Below are positions 1 through 50,611 of a DNA stretch of 64,000 bases, piece after piece; position 1 is the first letter of the stretch, and the number at the start of each line of letters is the position of its first letter. A program made the position numbers and the translations under genes. The stretch is from Xiphydria camelus (lineage: Eukaryota; Arthropoda; Insecta; Hymenoptera; Xiphydriidae), in contig OY783191.1 in assembly GCA_963678675.1 (NCBI GenBank), forward strand, positions 12,734,562 to 12,798,561, read 5' to 3'. The notes under the pieces were generated by a model. That model made no database searches and was not told where the DNA came from. It worked only from the letters and a program-made list of their open reading frames with translations.

Positions 1-724
1 GGCCCCCCAACTTTGTAATCTTAAATAGCAACCCCCCATGTATGATACAGCGTTGGAAAGCTCTTTAAAAATGCTTTACAATGACACCGAATTTTGGTAC
101 CTTTAGATGAGTAGTTTTTGCGCAAATCGAAAAAGAAACTGCTAGAAGTAAGTTGTCAATTTATTTATTAAAGGTCAATTACGTTACCATAAATTTTCGA
201 AATAATTTCCATTGATTTTTCGAACTTTTTCAAACGTTCTTGAAATTTTGCGACATTCTTGCGTAATTCTCTGTTTCAGCTCATTAATGCTTGCTGGTTG
301 AATTTGAAAAACAACAGATTTCAGATGTTCCCATAAGAAGAAATCGCAGGGAGTAAGATCAGGTGATGGAAATCACTTCGAAAATTTATTGTATCATAAT
401 TGACCTTTAATAAATAAATTGACAAAACTTACTTCTAGCAGTTTCTTTCTCGATTTGCGCGAAAACTACTCATCGAAAGGTACCAAAATTTGGTGTTGTT
501 GTAAAGCATTTTTAAAGAGCTTTCCAACGCTGTATCATACATGGGGGGTTGCTATTTAAGATTACAAAGTTGGGGGGGCTACCCCTAAGGGGGTTGGAGG
601 GGGTGCGTCTCCGATTATGTCATTTTGGTTCCCCCTCTCCACTGCCGAAACCGTACTTTTTTTTTTGAAAATCTCTGTAACTTTCTGAGATATTGGGGTG
701 GCAAGTTTTCAAAATGTCACCCTG
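1..724. mobile_element. fold-back Tc1/mariner-derived element, cut by the window start
   Basis: The two arms are inverted copies of each other (tttgtaatcttaaatagc near 9 and its complement near 556). The right end is CACCCTG followed by TA. The core (about 187-370, minus strand) still encodes the C-terminal part of a mariner-type transposase, SPDLTPCDFFLW..HLKSVV. A full sister copy sits at 11832-12703. The right end abuts the endonuclease relic at 725, showing insertion at a TA inside that older ORF. Confidence 0.8.
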
Positions 725-2035
725 TATATCACCTAACAAGAAACTTGATGATATTATCGAATTCATTCATCACGTGTTGTTATCATACACACCAGGTGGT
801 GCAGCATTACTAAGAAAGGACTGGTGAACTCTATGATACTACCCAGTAAACACGGCATTGTAACAGCAATGTAACAGCAATGTAACCCAATGTAACAAGT
901 AACATCACCGGTAACTTACATGTAAATTATTATTTCCTACTCAATAATGTTACCATGTTATGTAACATGTGTTGTATAACTGTTACAATTCAGTTATGTT
1001 GCCCGTACTTTATGTAATGTAACTGAAATGTAACAAGTAACATCAATATGTTATGTTACGTGCATAACATAACCGTTACGGACTCGTAATGTTCCTTGAA
1101 TGTTGCACAACACCCTCAGGAAGGTATCGTATTGGTATAACCGTGGTGTAACTCTTATATACCGGTCTTGTAATGAGTATATATCCTTGTAATATAACAA
1201 CGAAGTGAATAGTTATGCTACTGTAATATTACGTTGACGTAATGCTTACATAACAACTAATGTAACTGTTACACTTTTTATCATTTGGGGTTACATAACG
1301 GCTGACGTAAATGTAATGTTACATTAACTTTGACGGTTATATCACACTTAATATTACTGTAATATGAACAATTGACAAACCTGTAATGTAACTTTTATGC
1401 AGAAAGTATTATATTTATGCGCATGTTTCAATGTTACATGCACGTATATAAACTGTTCTTTCATAGGTGATATACGTGTATGTTCCATTAGCCTGTACAT
1501 AAATATAAAACTTCTTGCATGAAAGTTACGTTACAGATTCGTCAATATCAAGATTATATAACTATTATCTTCATATTTTGCTATGCAACTGCAACGAAAA
1601 TCCTTCATATAACAATTACATTACCTGCATATAACAAATGAAATATTGCACGTTACTTATGTTACATATCTTCAACATATCACAAGCGTTACATTGTAAC
1701 ATTACATGTAACTTCCAAGTTACATTGCTGTTCAATCACGTGTTTACTGGGTACCAATGATACTGAGCGGTGACTTCAATGTTCAGTTCTCCAAACCTGA
1801 AAGTCAACCTCTCATTGACTTTTTGGCTAGAGAATTCAATTTAAAAATCAACAACAACAATAATGTGAATATTCCAACTATCAGGTCGGGTACAACAAAT
1901 GATGCTGTATTCTCTAGGAATCTAGAAAATATTAAATCTCAAACGTTTGTGTCGTATTTTAGCTATCATAAGCCAATTGTCACTATGATAGACACTGATA
2001 AATCTAAGAATTTACGTTTCTTTCAAATTGAATAA
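725..2035 (+). pseudogene. Helitron-type endonuclease (EEP domain) ORF fragment, interrupted
   Basis: The stretch at 725-839 reads YISPNKKLDDIIEFIHHVLL and LRKDW; 1757-2035 continues MILSGDFNVQF, FNLKINNNN and SGTTNDAVFSR..YFSYHKPI. ILSGDFNV and the closing SYHKP are hallmarks of the endonuclease/exonuclease/phosphatase domain attached to insect Helitron helicase proteins. The ORF is broken by a CACTA-like insert at 842-1751, by frameshifts around the insertion, and on its left by the mariner ending at 724. Non-functional. Confidence 0.7.
842..1751. mobile_element. CACTA-like (CMC) non-autonomous element with TGTAAC subterminal arrays
   Basis: 910 bp bounded by CCCAGTAAACACG and CGTGTTTACTGGG, flanked by TA on both sides (840-841, 1752-1753). 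The whole interior is dense in TGTAAC/GTTACA hexamers in both orientations. TIRs fitting CMCWR, a 2-bp target duplication and subterminal repeat arrays are traits of the CACTA/EnSpm group. No coding capacity. It sits inside an endonuclease ORF. Confidence 0.65.
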
Positions 2036-2064
2036 CGAATTTCTTGTAATAGTATTTTATGTCA

Positions 2065-2480
2065 TTAGAGAGAGAGAGGCGGAAATCCGAGGTTTTTCAG
2101 ACTGTGTTTAATTTGGTCGTAGCACGAGACATGGTTTGGCGATGATCCATGGGTCCTCTCACCATGCCTCGTTCTACGACCTAAACACAGTCTTAAAAAT
2201 CCGAGGATTTCAGCCGAATGACATATCGTCAGTGTCATGACAATATGTCGTATGTCGAAAACTGTCACTTTTCAGGAGAGACAAAAAACCGTATGAATTG
2301 TACTACGTTAAATTGTTAAACGTTGGTATTCGTGATTGGTCATGCACGTTCGAGAGAAATTTGCTAGTTAACCAATGTGCAGCGAGATAATCTATTAGTC
2401 AGCGCGCGAATATCATTTTGAGCAAAAAAAATTCGGAGATACGACATATTGTCATAATACTGACGATATACTATTTTCTC
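2065..2480. repeat. palindromic repeat, related to 28195-28340
   Basis: Arms 2086-2128 and 2168-2208 are inverted copies around CAGACTGTGTTTA; a second inverted pair (2219-2260 and 2433-2472, ATATGTCGTA) encloses about 170 bp. The same hairpin recurs at 28195-28340. No coding content. Confidence 0.6.
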
Positions 2481-2700
2481 TCACGAATGCCCATTTCTCA
2501 AAACAAAGCAAACCGAAGTATACACGGCTCATTTCACGTTGCGTTTATCAGTTTGGAAAAAGGACCCACTTCGGACTAAGCAATCTTTTGACAGCCCGCG
2601 GACTCCCGGTCGGTGTCACGCGGGAAAAACGCCATCTTACGGTCTAAAAGTAGATTGGAAAAGGCCTCGAAATGGGCATGAGTGGGGAAAAATATATTAG
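2480..2700 (+). repeat. dispersed repeat, inverted copy at 27960-28180
   Basis: About 210 bp (GCCCATTTCTCAAAAC ... GGCCTCGAAATGGGCAT) matching 27960-28180 in reverse orientation with modest divergence. The ends are short inverted repeats around GCCCATTTC, so it looks like a MITE. 2700-3117 beyond it shows nothing recognisable apart from ACC intron sequence. Confidence 0.6.
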
Positions 2701-3117
2701 AGAACATTCATTTTGAATTGGTTTTTCATTTAAGATTAGACTGTCATCCTTACTGTTGCTAATTATTATTTCTTGTTCAATAAAAAAATACTAATAATTT
2801 ATCTCTATCTATAACTCATAAGCAAGAGGTTTAAGTTTCACTTCTGTCGTGCGTGGACTCCACGCACACTGTTTTTTTCGAAATGTCAGTGGTTTTGTTT
2901 AAAAAAGGAGGGGAAGAGCGAATAAGTATTATTAAGCGCGCGTTGTTGGTATGATATGCCGACTTTCTCTTCATTTTCTAAAAAAATATCGGACTACCGA
3001 TAGAAGGTTATAAGTAAAAGTTATTTAGAATTACTTAATAAAGGAGAAAATCAGAAGATCAACTGTACTTTAGTTTCGAAAATAAGTAAATATGTAAAGC
3101 ACTGAAATTCCAATTAC

Positions 3118-42499
<39,382 letters not shown>

Positions 42500-43363
42500 C
42501 TGCGAGAGAAGAAATAATCGTAAATGGGTCGCGTTGAAAATATTATTAATTAGTCGTGATAGATGTTTAAGGGGTTCGTCCAGGTTGATTTATAATCGAG
42601 TTTGATCGTTACGCACCTCGCGACTGAAATCCAAAGTTAATTGTGTAGGATTTCAATTGGTAGAAAAGGCGCGTAGAAGAAGAATATCATTACACCAGTA
42701 CAGATAGATTCATTTTCCAATAATTTAATGCCCCCTCTTCTACGCCATTATTAACGACGTATTTATGTGCCGTCTAGCGATAATACTGGAATCTCCTTAG
42801 CTAGGCAGCAATAGCTGATGTCAGTCGTGAATTTACACCGACTCTCATTTACAGAGAAAGAATAGTTCAGTAATGAATTATAATTTATCCGACAAAGGAG
42901 GTCTCCAAATTGTTATACGTGGTCTTCGTTTTGTATGTTAACGCTGTGTGCGTTACACGTCGCGACATCTGTTGTTATAAATGAGGCGAACTTTTTAGCT
43001 AGATAATACGTCTACTGTATGGCAAAAGAGTGAAAATTGAACAATAATTGTTGATTTTAGTGCAATACAATTAGTTTTTGAAGGCAATGCTTTGTGATAT
43101 AAGAATATTTATCGATTCGGCTGGAAAAAGGTAAGTTCGATATTCAATTGTTTGTGTATTTAGCATAATACTAAAAATTTAGAGGTTATGAAAACGTAAA
43201 CATTGGATTGCGAAATTGATATAATTAAAAATTCTAATCGTGAAGTTTTATTAAATTCATTTGAGAAGGAATGAAGGTGATTTAGAATAATTTATTTTAT
43301 AAATTTGGAAAAAGGAAGTCTGAAATTGAGTCATTAAATATATTTTCCAGGATTATTAGTGCA
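42500..43363. other. region upstream of the biotin carboxylase exon, no gene recognised
   Basis: Should be intron of acetyl-CoA carboxylase. No ACC leader exon, strong inverted repeat or known element found. Confidence 0.5.
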
Positions 43364-43638
43364 ATGGACACAATCTTGAGAACCGGCTTCGAGAAAATAT
43401 CACACTCCATCATCTTTCACCCAAATACGGAACCGAAAGGGAAAGCTTTAGTTAAGGCTGGTCATGTGATCAATGTTAAAGAATTTAGGAAAAACGGGCG
43501 AAGCTATTTAATTCAGGCGAAGGTGATTCGGCAGGATTCGGTTTCTTCGGAGTCCTACACAGTAAGGCTAAATGTACGCTTCCTCATTGTTTTTGATAAT
43601 CTTTTACATTTCATTAACGTATTGTACTATTTTATAAT

Positions 43639-45145
43639 AAGACCTCCGGAGAGGTGCGCTATTTGGGGGTAACCCTGGATAGCAAGCTTCTATGGAGAAG
43701 TCATATAAATAAACAGGCCCAGAAGGCAATTTCTACCTTTTGGGCCTGTAGAAGAATGTTCAGCAGAACATGGGGACTGAGGCCGGGAGTGGTGGCGTGG
43801 ATATACACTGCTATCCTTGTGCCCCAGCTCATCTATGCGTCAGTAGTCTGGTGGCCCTCTCTCAGGAGGAACATCAACCGCAAGACGCTACTTAAAGTCT
43901 ACAGGTTAGCATGCCTGGGGATAATCGGTGCCATGCGCACAACCCCGACCCTGGCCATGGGGGCCCTCCTTAACCTAGCACCTCCCCACCTTGTGGCGGA
44001 GGCCGGGGCGAGGAAGACGGCTCTACGCTTGTATTTCGGTGGATACTGGAGACAAGCGGCCAGGGGGTACGCCGCGATCCTTCGGGGGGGCGGAGTGCTA
44101 GAAGAGTTCGCACTGAAAAAAGGGGATCGATGCCCGGATAGCTATCGCTTTTAGCGTCGATTCGAAATCCTCACCCCAGACAGACTATCCTGGAAGGGGG
44201 ATAAAAATCACCTCCTATCCCCGAAAGGACTCGTCTGGTATACAGACGGGTCCAAAATGGAGACGGGAGCGGGAGCGGGAGTATGGTGCGGCGGGCCAGG
44301 GGTAGAATTATCTTTCGCCCTGGGCCACGACGTCACGGTATTCCAAACGGAGGTGTTCGCCATCTGGGCCTGCGTCGGATTTATCCTGAACAAGGGCTAC
44401 AGGGGCAGGCACATCTATATATGCAGTGACAGCCGGGCCACGCTCGGGGCGCTCTCCTCAGTGAGGATTACGTCGGGGCTGGTCCGGGACTGCAGAGATA
44501 GATTAGAACGACTCTCAAGTGAGAATCGAGTAAAGTTGCTATGGGTGCCGGGTCACACCGGCATTGCTGGCAATGAGAAAGCCGACAGGCTGGCTCGGAT
44601 GGGCTCTTCGCGGCCGAATCCCGAGCACAATATAGGCATCTCCATGGGGCTCGTGAGGGAAGCGGCTCATAATTGGATTAAGGGCCGCTTCGCCGACCTT
44701 TGGGCACGAGCCCCGGGTATGAAGCACACGAGGGCTCTTTTTAGAGGACCCTCTAGTAGGCTGGGTACTAGGTTGCTGAACCTAGACAGGGCTCAACTAC
44801 GATGGATAGTGGGGCTGGTCACTGGGCATTGGCACACAAGAAAGCACCTGAGGAACATGGGCCTCGGTACGGAGGTCCTGTGCCCCAGGTGCGGGGATGA
44901 AGAGGAACTCCTTTTCACATACTGGCGCACTGCGAGAGGTTGACGGCCCATAGATACTATATCTTGGGGGTCCCCTCTTTCGACGATGCCAGTATCAAGG
45001 ACATCGGGGCGGGCGAGCTCTTGCGCTTTGCGAGGAAGGCTGGCATACCCCGAAGTCACACCTAAGGCTGCCCCAGCTGGGGCCCGGATACAATGGTCCA
45101 CTAGGACTGAGTGCCCGGCTGATGCCAACTCACAATACTATACTA
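43639..45145 (+). mobile_element. 5-prime-truncated non-LTR retrotransposon, 14-bp target duplication
   Basis: Flanked by exact TACTATTTTATAAT (43625-43638 and 45146-45159). It begins inside the reverse transcriptase C-terminal region and ends with a TACTATAC-like tail instead of poly(A). Its GC content is visibly higher than the surroundings. It sits in the intron of the SWIM/YqaJ gene, which was about 107 bp before insertion. Confidence 0.9.
43654..45062 (+). pseudogene. RT C-terminus plus RNase H of the non-LTR element
   Basis: VRYLGVTLDSKLLWRSHI and LIYASVVWWPSL are the end of the RT region. After an in-frame TAG (44152-44154) the same frame gives RNase H: YTDGSKMETGAGAGVW, FQTEVFAIWAC, CSDSRATLGAL and WVPGHTGIAGNEKADRLA, carrying the Asp, Glu, Asp, Asp catalytic set. 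A knuckle CPRCGDEEELL continues, after a 1-nt shift near 44916, as HILAHCERLTAH, and the ORF closes at 45062. RNase H suggests the I/LOA/R1 side of the non-LTR tree. One stop and one frameshift: recently dead. Confidence 0.85.
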
Positions 45146-46308
45146 TACTATTTTATAATGATATATTTCTAATATATGATACAAGCTTAATAATTTTTCA
45201 GATTGATGTTAATCGAATAATTGAAGATGTCTCGTGCACTTGTGTCTATAGTAACAGTAAGAAATGTAAACACATTGCTGTACTTATTTACTTCACCAAC
45301 AATGAAGAAAGCCGTCTATCCAAAACGGATGAAGAGCAGTGATGGAGTAAGCCCAGCTTTCGTCAACTAAGCAAAGAGAAATACACAGCAAGGGTAAATT
45401 TTTTTTAAAATTCGGAGTAAAGGAAGGCGATTGTACAGTAGAAATGAAGAAATTTATTACAACAGTATTGTACAATCGAAGAAACCGTCTCCGTTAAAAT
45501 CAATTTGTACAGAAATGATGAAAGATAATACGAAAGGATCATACAAGATTTATTGTCGAATATGGTTAAGACTATAGGTGAAAATATTAAATTTGAAGAT
45601 TGTCGAGTGTGTTTGGGAAACTTTTTTTTAATGACTAAAGAATTTATGGTATGCAAAGCAATTGACAATCTTTTGGACAATTTACTACACTTCTACAAAA
45701 ATGAAATAATTTTATCCGAAGAAGACATTATTAACTTATGTTGTAAAACACTTGAGCAATCCAAATCTCAAAAATGGTTCTTAGCTTGAAGAACAAGAAT
45801 TTCAGCAAGTAGAAGTGTACACGATATAAAATGTAAAAAAAAAAGGAGTTTTGAATCGTTACTATCACAAATGCTCCACGAAAGAAAACTTAACATGGTG
45901 GCTACGCAATATGGAATTGCAAATGAAAATAATGCTAGGGAGAATTACCAACTTTTATATAATGTACAAGTGAAACAAGTAGGATTGATGTCAAGTGTTT
46001 TACAGCCATGGTTGTGTGCAAGCCTTGATGACGTTGTAATTCAAGATGGTGCCATAATCATAATAGTAGAATTCAAATGCCTTAAAAGCTGCGCCGACAA
46101 ACCTGTATTAGTTGAATCGACTCAAACATGTAAGATGAATTACCCCTACAATATAAAAATAATTCTATTCACTTAAAAGAAACCCACATGTACTACACGC
46201 AGTGTCAAATGCAAATGTATTTAAGTAGGCAGCATATTTGTGATTTGTTTGTCTGGTCACCGTTAGGCAGTTGTTGTTGATATATATATCACCAAACAGT
46301 TTACTTAA

Positions 46309-46456
46309 CACGTTGAATGCCACGCCAGTTTTACAGGAATTGCCCGTGGCGCCACGATGAATTTTCTACTATGCGATCGCCGGTCACCGGTGGCCCCCGT
46401 GGCGCCATAGCCAAGTTATGTGTCGGTCACCGGTGACCCCCATGGCATTCAACGTG
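46309..46456. mobile_element. 148-bp TTAA-flanked MITE
   Basis: CACGTTGAATGCCACG and TGGCATTCAACGTG ends, TTAA at 46305-46308 and 46457-46460; inside, CCGGTCACCGGTG and GTGGCGCCA palindromic motifs. piggyBac-like by target. Confidence 0.85.
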
Positions 46457-46755
46457 TTAAATTATACTTTTGAGATCACAAGTCTATCATCTTTACAATG
46501 TAATTAAAACTATTTTTGGTAAACAACATTTTCATAAGTGACATTTGGTTGAAAATATCAGTCCCATTGAAAAGACGCTTCTGAATCGCTACGGAATTGT
46601 TGTTATCGTTGTCAATTTCTGGATGCATTATTCTATGCAGTTCTGGCAAATAATAATGAAAATAAAAGTACTCACACTTTAAAGTGACGTTTTCTATAAA
46701 TGATTCATTCCGATTAATAGGTATGCAACAACTATATACAACTATACTATATATA

Positions 46756-48834
46756 CAGTGTGTCCGTAAAGTCCCGCAACTTGCAGTTATTTCGAGAACG
46801 GAATATTTTTTCAAAAAACGCCCTGACACGTCAACTTTTTTATTTTCCTAGCAATGTTTTGGCCTAGGTAGTTTTTCCAAAACTTGCCGCATGAAGGCGC
46901 CACGATCAATGTTATTTTTTTCTTAAATTGCAACACCTATTTTTTATTGCATTTTTGAGTAGCCACTGTTATCCTGAGTACAGCGGTGTACCACGTGTGG
47001 GGGGTTACATGAGACAATTTTTGAGAAAATGCAGGTTTATTATGACGAAGTAGGTTTTCGTATTTTGGCAAACTTGACTCGCTGCGACCGCTGAAAGAAA
47101 AAAGTAATAAATAAAAGTTGATAAGAGTAACCAATTAGAGCAGTTGCTCGAAGTGGCCACCGTGAACTGCTTGGCAGTGGGCCGTTCTCTCCACAAAAGA
47201 GCACTGTACGTTCGCTAGTACCGCTGGGGAGTGATCATCTGGATCCCGACTCGAATGCGATGTCTCAGGTCTTCCAAATTTTGAGGCCTGTTTACATAAA
47301 CGCGGCTTTTTTAAGATGTCCCCATAAAAAAAAGTCTAAAGGGGTCAAATCGGGTGATCGCGCTGGCCATTCGATTTGACCCCTCCGACCTATCCAGCGA
47401 TTGGGGAACAGTTGATTTAAATAATCTCTCACTAGCAACACATAGTGCAGTGGTGCCCCGTCTTGCTGGAACCAGATCTGAGGATCAATTCCACCCGGCT
47501 GTGGCGCTGGAAATCTTTGAACGAGAGCAGGGACTACCTCATTTTGCAATAGTTCAAGATAACGTTGTCCAGTCAGATTACCCTCAATAAAAAACAGCAC
47601 TATAATTGTATTTCTTACAATGCCCGCCCAAACATTGACTTTTTCTGGATGTTGGGGATGTGCTTCCTCCACCCAGTGAGGATTTTGATCCGACCAATAT
47701 CGATAGTTGTGTCGGTTTACCGTGCCATTCAATGTAAAAGAGGCCTCGTCAGAAAAAAGAATGTTGCCAGCAAAATTCGTATGTGGATTATTACAAAGTT
47801 CTTGTATTATTTCGCAAAATTCAATTCGCCGATCGAAGTCGTCGTCTGACAACTCCTGAACTAATTTTACCTTGTAAGGGTGAAATTTGTTTTTACGGAG
47901 AACCTTATGCACTGACGTTTTACTTATGCGCAGATCCCTGCCCGTTTGACAACATGACGACTGAGGGCTATCCTGAACTGCCAGTAAGATGTTCAGCTGA
48001 TCATCCTCGGACAAAGATGGTCGGCCTGATCTTGGCAAGTCTTTCACATGACCAGAAGCCTCAAATTTTTGCAGTAGCCTGCCTACTGTAGATTTTGATA
48101 TTAGCCTATCAGGATGCGTTTCATTAAACAATGTGCAAACTTGGTCATAGGTTCTTCTTCGATCACCGTAACCGACCATCATTAGAATCTGAATCCGCTC
48201 AGTCTGGCTGAGTAAATTAGCCATATCGAAAGGTTTGACAAAGTACAAGACTACCAGAGAGTCTTCAAAAAGACTGATTTACCGAGTTTCAATGAAACTC
48301 GAAAAAAAAGTGGTAAGCTGAACAAAGCAGAAAGCAAAAAGCGCAATAAGTACGAGAGAGCAGGTATTAGGCAGTCCAATCTCATTGAGAGTTGAGAAAA
48401 CAATGCGAGTCAAAACCGCAATAAGGCACTGAATTCTTATGAAAGCCAACGGCGCATGCGCGCTCCTCCAAATAAGCAGAGGTGGCCCTCCCCCTTCTTT
48501 TACAGCGGTCGCAGCGATTCAAGTTTGCATGAAAACCTACTTCGTCGTAATAAACCTGCATTTTCTCAAAAATTTTCTTATGTAACCCCCCACACGTGGC
48601 ACACCGCTGTACTCCGGACAACAGTGGCTACCCAAAAATGCAATAAAAAATAGGTGTTGCAATTCAAGAAAAAAATAACATCGATCGTGGCGCCTTCATG
48701 CGGCAAGTTTTGGAAAAACTACCTAGGCCAAAACATTGCTAGGAAAATTAAAAAGTTGACGTGTCAGGGCGTTTTTTGAAAAAATATTCCGTTCTCGAAA
48801 TAACGTCAAGTTGCGGGACTTTACGGACACACTG
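46756..48834. mobile_element. Tc1/mariner-superfamily element, full length (2079 bp)
   Basis: CAGTGTGTCCGTAAAGTCCC at both ends, TA target at 46754-46755 and 48835-48836, TIRs about 340 bp. It contains one transposase frame on the minus strand. The long TIR includes part of the transposase C-terminus. The two TIRs differ at scattered positions, so it is not brand new. Confidence 0.92.
47292..48248 (-). CDS. Tc1/mariner-type transposase, C-terminally frameshifted
   Basis: 318 codons. N-terminal paired HTH region (TERIQILMMVGYGDRRRTYD, KSTVGRLLQKFEASGHVKDL, PRSGRPSLSEDDQ), then DDE domain: FSDEASFTLNG (first Asp), QQDGAPLHY (second) and EWPARSPDLTPLDFFLWGHL (third), with 36 residues between the second and third Asp by my count. 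Just after HLKKA the frame shifts by one (A-run near 47305); the correct frame continues RVYVNRPQNLEDLRHRIRVG and has a TAG near 47218, then reads into the left TIR. So catalysis residues are present but the C-terminal tail is broken; activity is doubtful. Confidence 0.9.
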   Translation of the reverse strand: MYFVKPFDMANLLSQTERIQILMMVGYGDRRRTYDQVCTLFNETHPDRLISKSTVGRLLQKFEASGHVKDLPRSGRPSLSEDDQLNILLAVQDSPQSSCCQTGRDLRISKTSVHKVLRKNKFHPYKVKLVQELSDDDFDRRIEFCEIIQELCNNPHTNFAGNILFSDEASFTLNGTVNRHNYRYWSDQNPHWVEEAHPQHPEKVNVWAGIVRNTIIVLFFIEGNLTGQRYLELLQNEVVPALVQRFPAPQPGGIDPQIWFQQDGAPLHYVLLVRDYLNQLFPNRWIGRRGQIEWPARSPDLTPLDFFLWGHLKKAAFM

Positions 48835-48839
48835 TATAT

Positions 48840-49347
48840 TGGGACACTCTAGTCCCACGTCAGGAGCCAGCGAAAATACAAATGCTTATTATTCAAGATC
48901 TCATGAGTTCTTAAACGCTGCATGATTCTTTCGACGTGTATTCTAACTGTTGCCACAAAATAAGTTTCTTCAGTTTCCTCTTTGGAAAAGTGAGAGTTCT
49001 TTTCCAAAAAAGGTGGCATAACTAGAATAATCTTCACAGTGACTCACAGATAAAAATTGAGTCCGGTCTCATAGACTTGTTACAGGACGGCGATATAGTT
49101 TTGGCGGATAAAGGATTTCCAGAAATAAAAATCACACTCGACAGCGCAGGGAAAACGATTATTCTAGTTATGCCACCTTTTTTGGAAAAGAACTCTCACT
49201 TTTCCAAAGAGGAAACTGAAGAAACTTATTTTGTGGCAAAAGTTAGAATACACGTCGAAAGAATCATGCAGCGTTTAAGAACTCATCAGATCTTGAATAA
49301 TAAGCATTAGTATTTTCGCTGGCTCCTGACGTGGGACTAGTGTCCCA
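48840..49347. mobile_element. fold-back DDE_4-type (ISL2EU/Harbinger-like) derivative
   Basis: TGGGACACT(C)TAGTCCCACG and complement; AT on both sides (48838-48839, 49348-49349). Both arms, about 190 bp, encode the same transposase C-terminus. Only 5 bp separate it from the mariner element to its left. Confidence 0.75.
49077..49310 (+). pseudogene. DDE_4 transposase C-terminal fragment
   Basis: Reads LLQDGDIVLADKGFPEIKIT, LVMPPFLEKNSHFSKEETEE and VRIHVERIMQRLRTHQIL: the GD..LADKGF catalytic Asp and RIHVER region of IS5/THAP-type DDE_4 transposases. The arm on the minus strand (48849-49037) repeats the last half. Confidence 0.75.
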
Positions 49348-49464
49348 ATAGAGAAGAAGTGAGAAAGATTTCATTCGGCTTTATATGGTTTGAGATTACA
49401 GGTTGTTTCCTTATTAGCATCTTTTTCTTTTAAGGTATTCCTAGCGCGTAGGAGCGATATTTAA

Positions 49465-49699
49465 CCCGTCAGGACTCGCGCTATGAGCATTTCTCTCACG
49501 CAAATTTTCACGGTATAGGAAACTTTTACAAAAATCATCCAAATGTTTCGAGAATTTTTTTTATCCTTAAACAATTATTCCTCTTTCTTTCAGCGTAAAT
49601 TAGAAACAAAAAGATTCAGTCAAATTCGAAAGAAAAATGTTTTTCCTATACCGTGAAAATTTGCGTGAGAGAAATGCTCATAGCGCGAGTGCTGACGGG
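49465..49699. mobile_element. 235-bp TTAA-flanked MITE
   Basis: CCCGTCAGGACTCGCGCTAT and complement (one or two mismatches), TTAA at 49461-49464 and 49700-49703; arms about 70 bp. Confidence 0.85.
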
Positions 49700-49703
49700 T
49701 TAA

Positions 49704-50388
49704 GGATGCCACAGGTGGGCCCCTCATAAATCGGTAATTCTACGTCATATAATATACTCATATTACCTATAATACTGATAATGAATAAATAAGATAAGGC
49801 CAATAAGTATTAGTTTATTATTTACGTTTTCAAATTTTTGAAAAATATTCAAATTTGAAATCTGGCAACGTCGCATCACATGGTTTATGAAATAACAGGA
49901 GTACGGCCCTGAGTAGAATAATCGTATATCCGTACAGCTCTGAAACATAACCTCTATAAATCACCGAATTCAGTGTACTGCTGCCAAATGTTGTCGCCAA
50001 CTCATACTCATCGAAAAGAATTTAAATATCGAAATTTCTTCCATTTTAAAAAAATATAATAAAATTCACTTCTGTACCATTAGTGACAGTACCTACAATT
50101 AATAACGACAATACTTCTCAGATGGCCACCGGTGGCGTTAAACATTGCTTACTGTCGCGCCATCACCCGGTCATGCACGAACCCTATGATGAACGTTGCC
50201 AATTCCATTTCAGGTTATATATTCTATCGTCAAAACACTACGTTTTGCTGTTTACAAACATCAATATCTTTGTCAAACATTCGGTGACCTTATATTTTTA
50301 TGAACTCAAAAGATTCTATGCAATTTTCTGAAGACATGGAAATGGTTTTATTTAATGTGTATAAATTTTAAACGTGTAGATTTCGGCA
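49704..50388. other. no gene recognised
   Basis: AT-rich; short frames only, none with recognisable content. Confidence 0.5.
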
Positions 50389-50392
50389 TTAA

Positions 50393-50607
50393 AACGTTCG
50401 CTGCCGTCTCGGTCTATAAGACCGAGAAAAAACTTTCCGCGCACGCCGTCTCGGTCTATTAGACCGAGAATTTTACATTTCCACATAATTTAGTAAAGTA
50501 TTTCTACACATAATTTAGTAAAGAGAATAAGAATTTTGAGAAAATTCTTACGTGAGTCATTACTACACTTATAAACGTCTGTCTGCGCACTGTCGGCAGT
50601 CAACGTG
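50393..50607. mobile_element. TTAA MITE, left of an abutting pair
   Basis: AACGTTCGCTGCCG and CGGCAGTCAACGTG ends, TTAA at 50389-50392 and 50608-50611; interior repeats GTCTCGGTCTATNAGACCGAG twice. Confidence 0.75.
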
Positions 50608-50611
50608 TTAA

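Larger units (their letters stand above)
43364..46176 (+). pseudogene. SWIM zinc finger / YqaJ-type recombinase gene, decayed
   Basis: Exon 1 (43364-43573): AGHVINVKEFRKNGRSYLIQ, then KVIRQDSVSSESYTVRLN, donor gtacgc. Exon 2 from 45202 (acceptor tttttcag): IDVNRIIEDVSCTCVYSNSK and CKHIAVLIYFTNNEESRLSK, a SWIM zinc finger (CxC...CxH). Further on: RISASRSVHDIKC (45790), MVATQYGIANENNARENYQL (45890), LQPWLCASLDDVV and EFKCLKSC: the YqaJ-like exonuclease core, with the D and E-x-K residues. This two-domain protein is found in multiple copies in insects and other invertebrates and is likely element-borne. A TGA after DEEQ (about 45341) and several frameshifts disable it. The intron holds a retrotransposon. 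Confidence 0.65.

Noticed and set aside
1757..2035. Host endonuclease or LINE endonuclease gene
   Set aside because: Short, no start, interrupted, and the SYHKP end matches Helitron-associated EEP domains better than a LINE ORF2.
44208..45128. Minus-strand frames opposite the RNase H region
   Set aside because: Antisense of the retrotransposon ORF.
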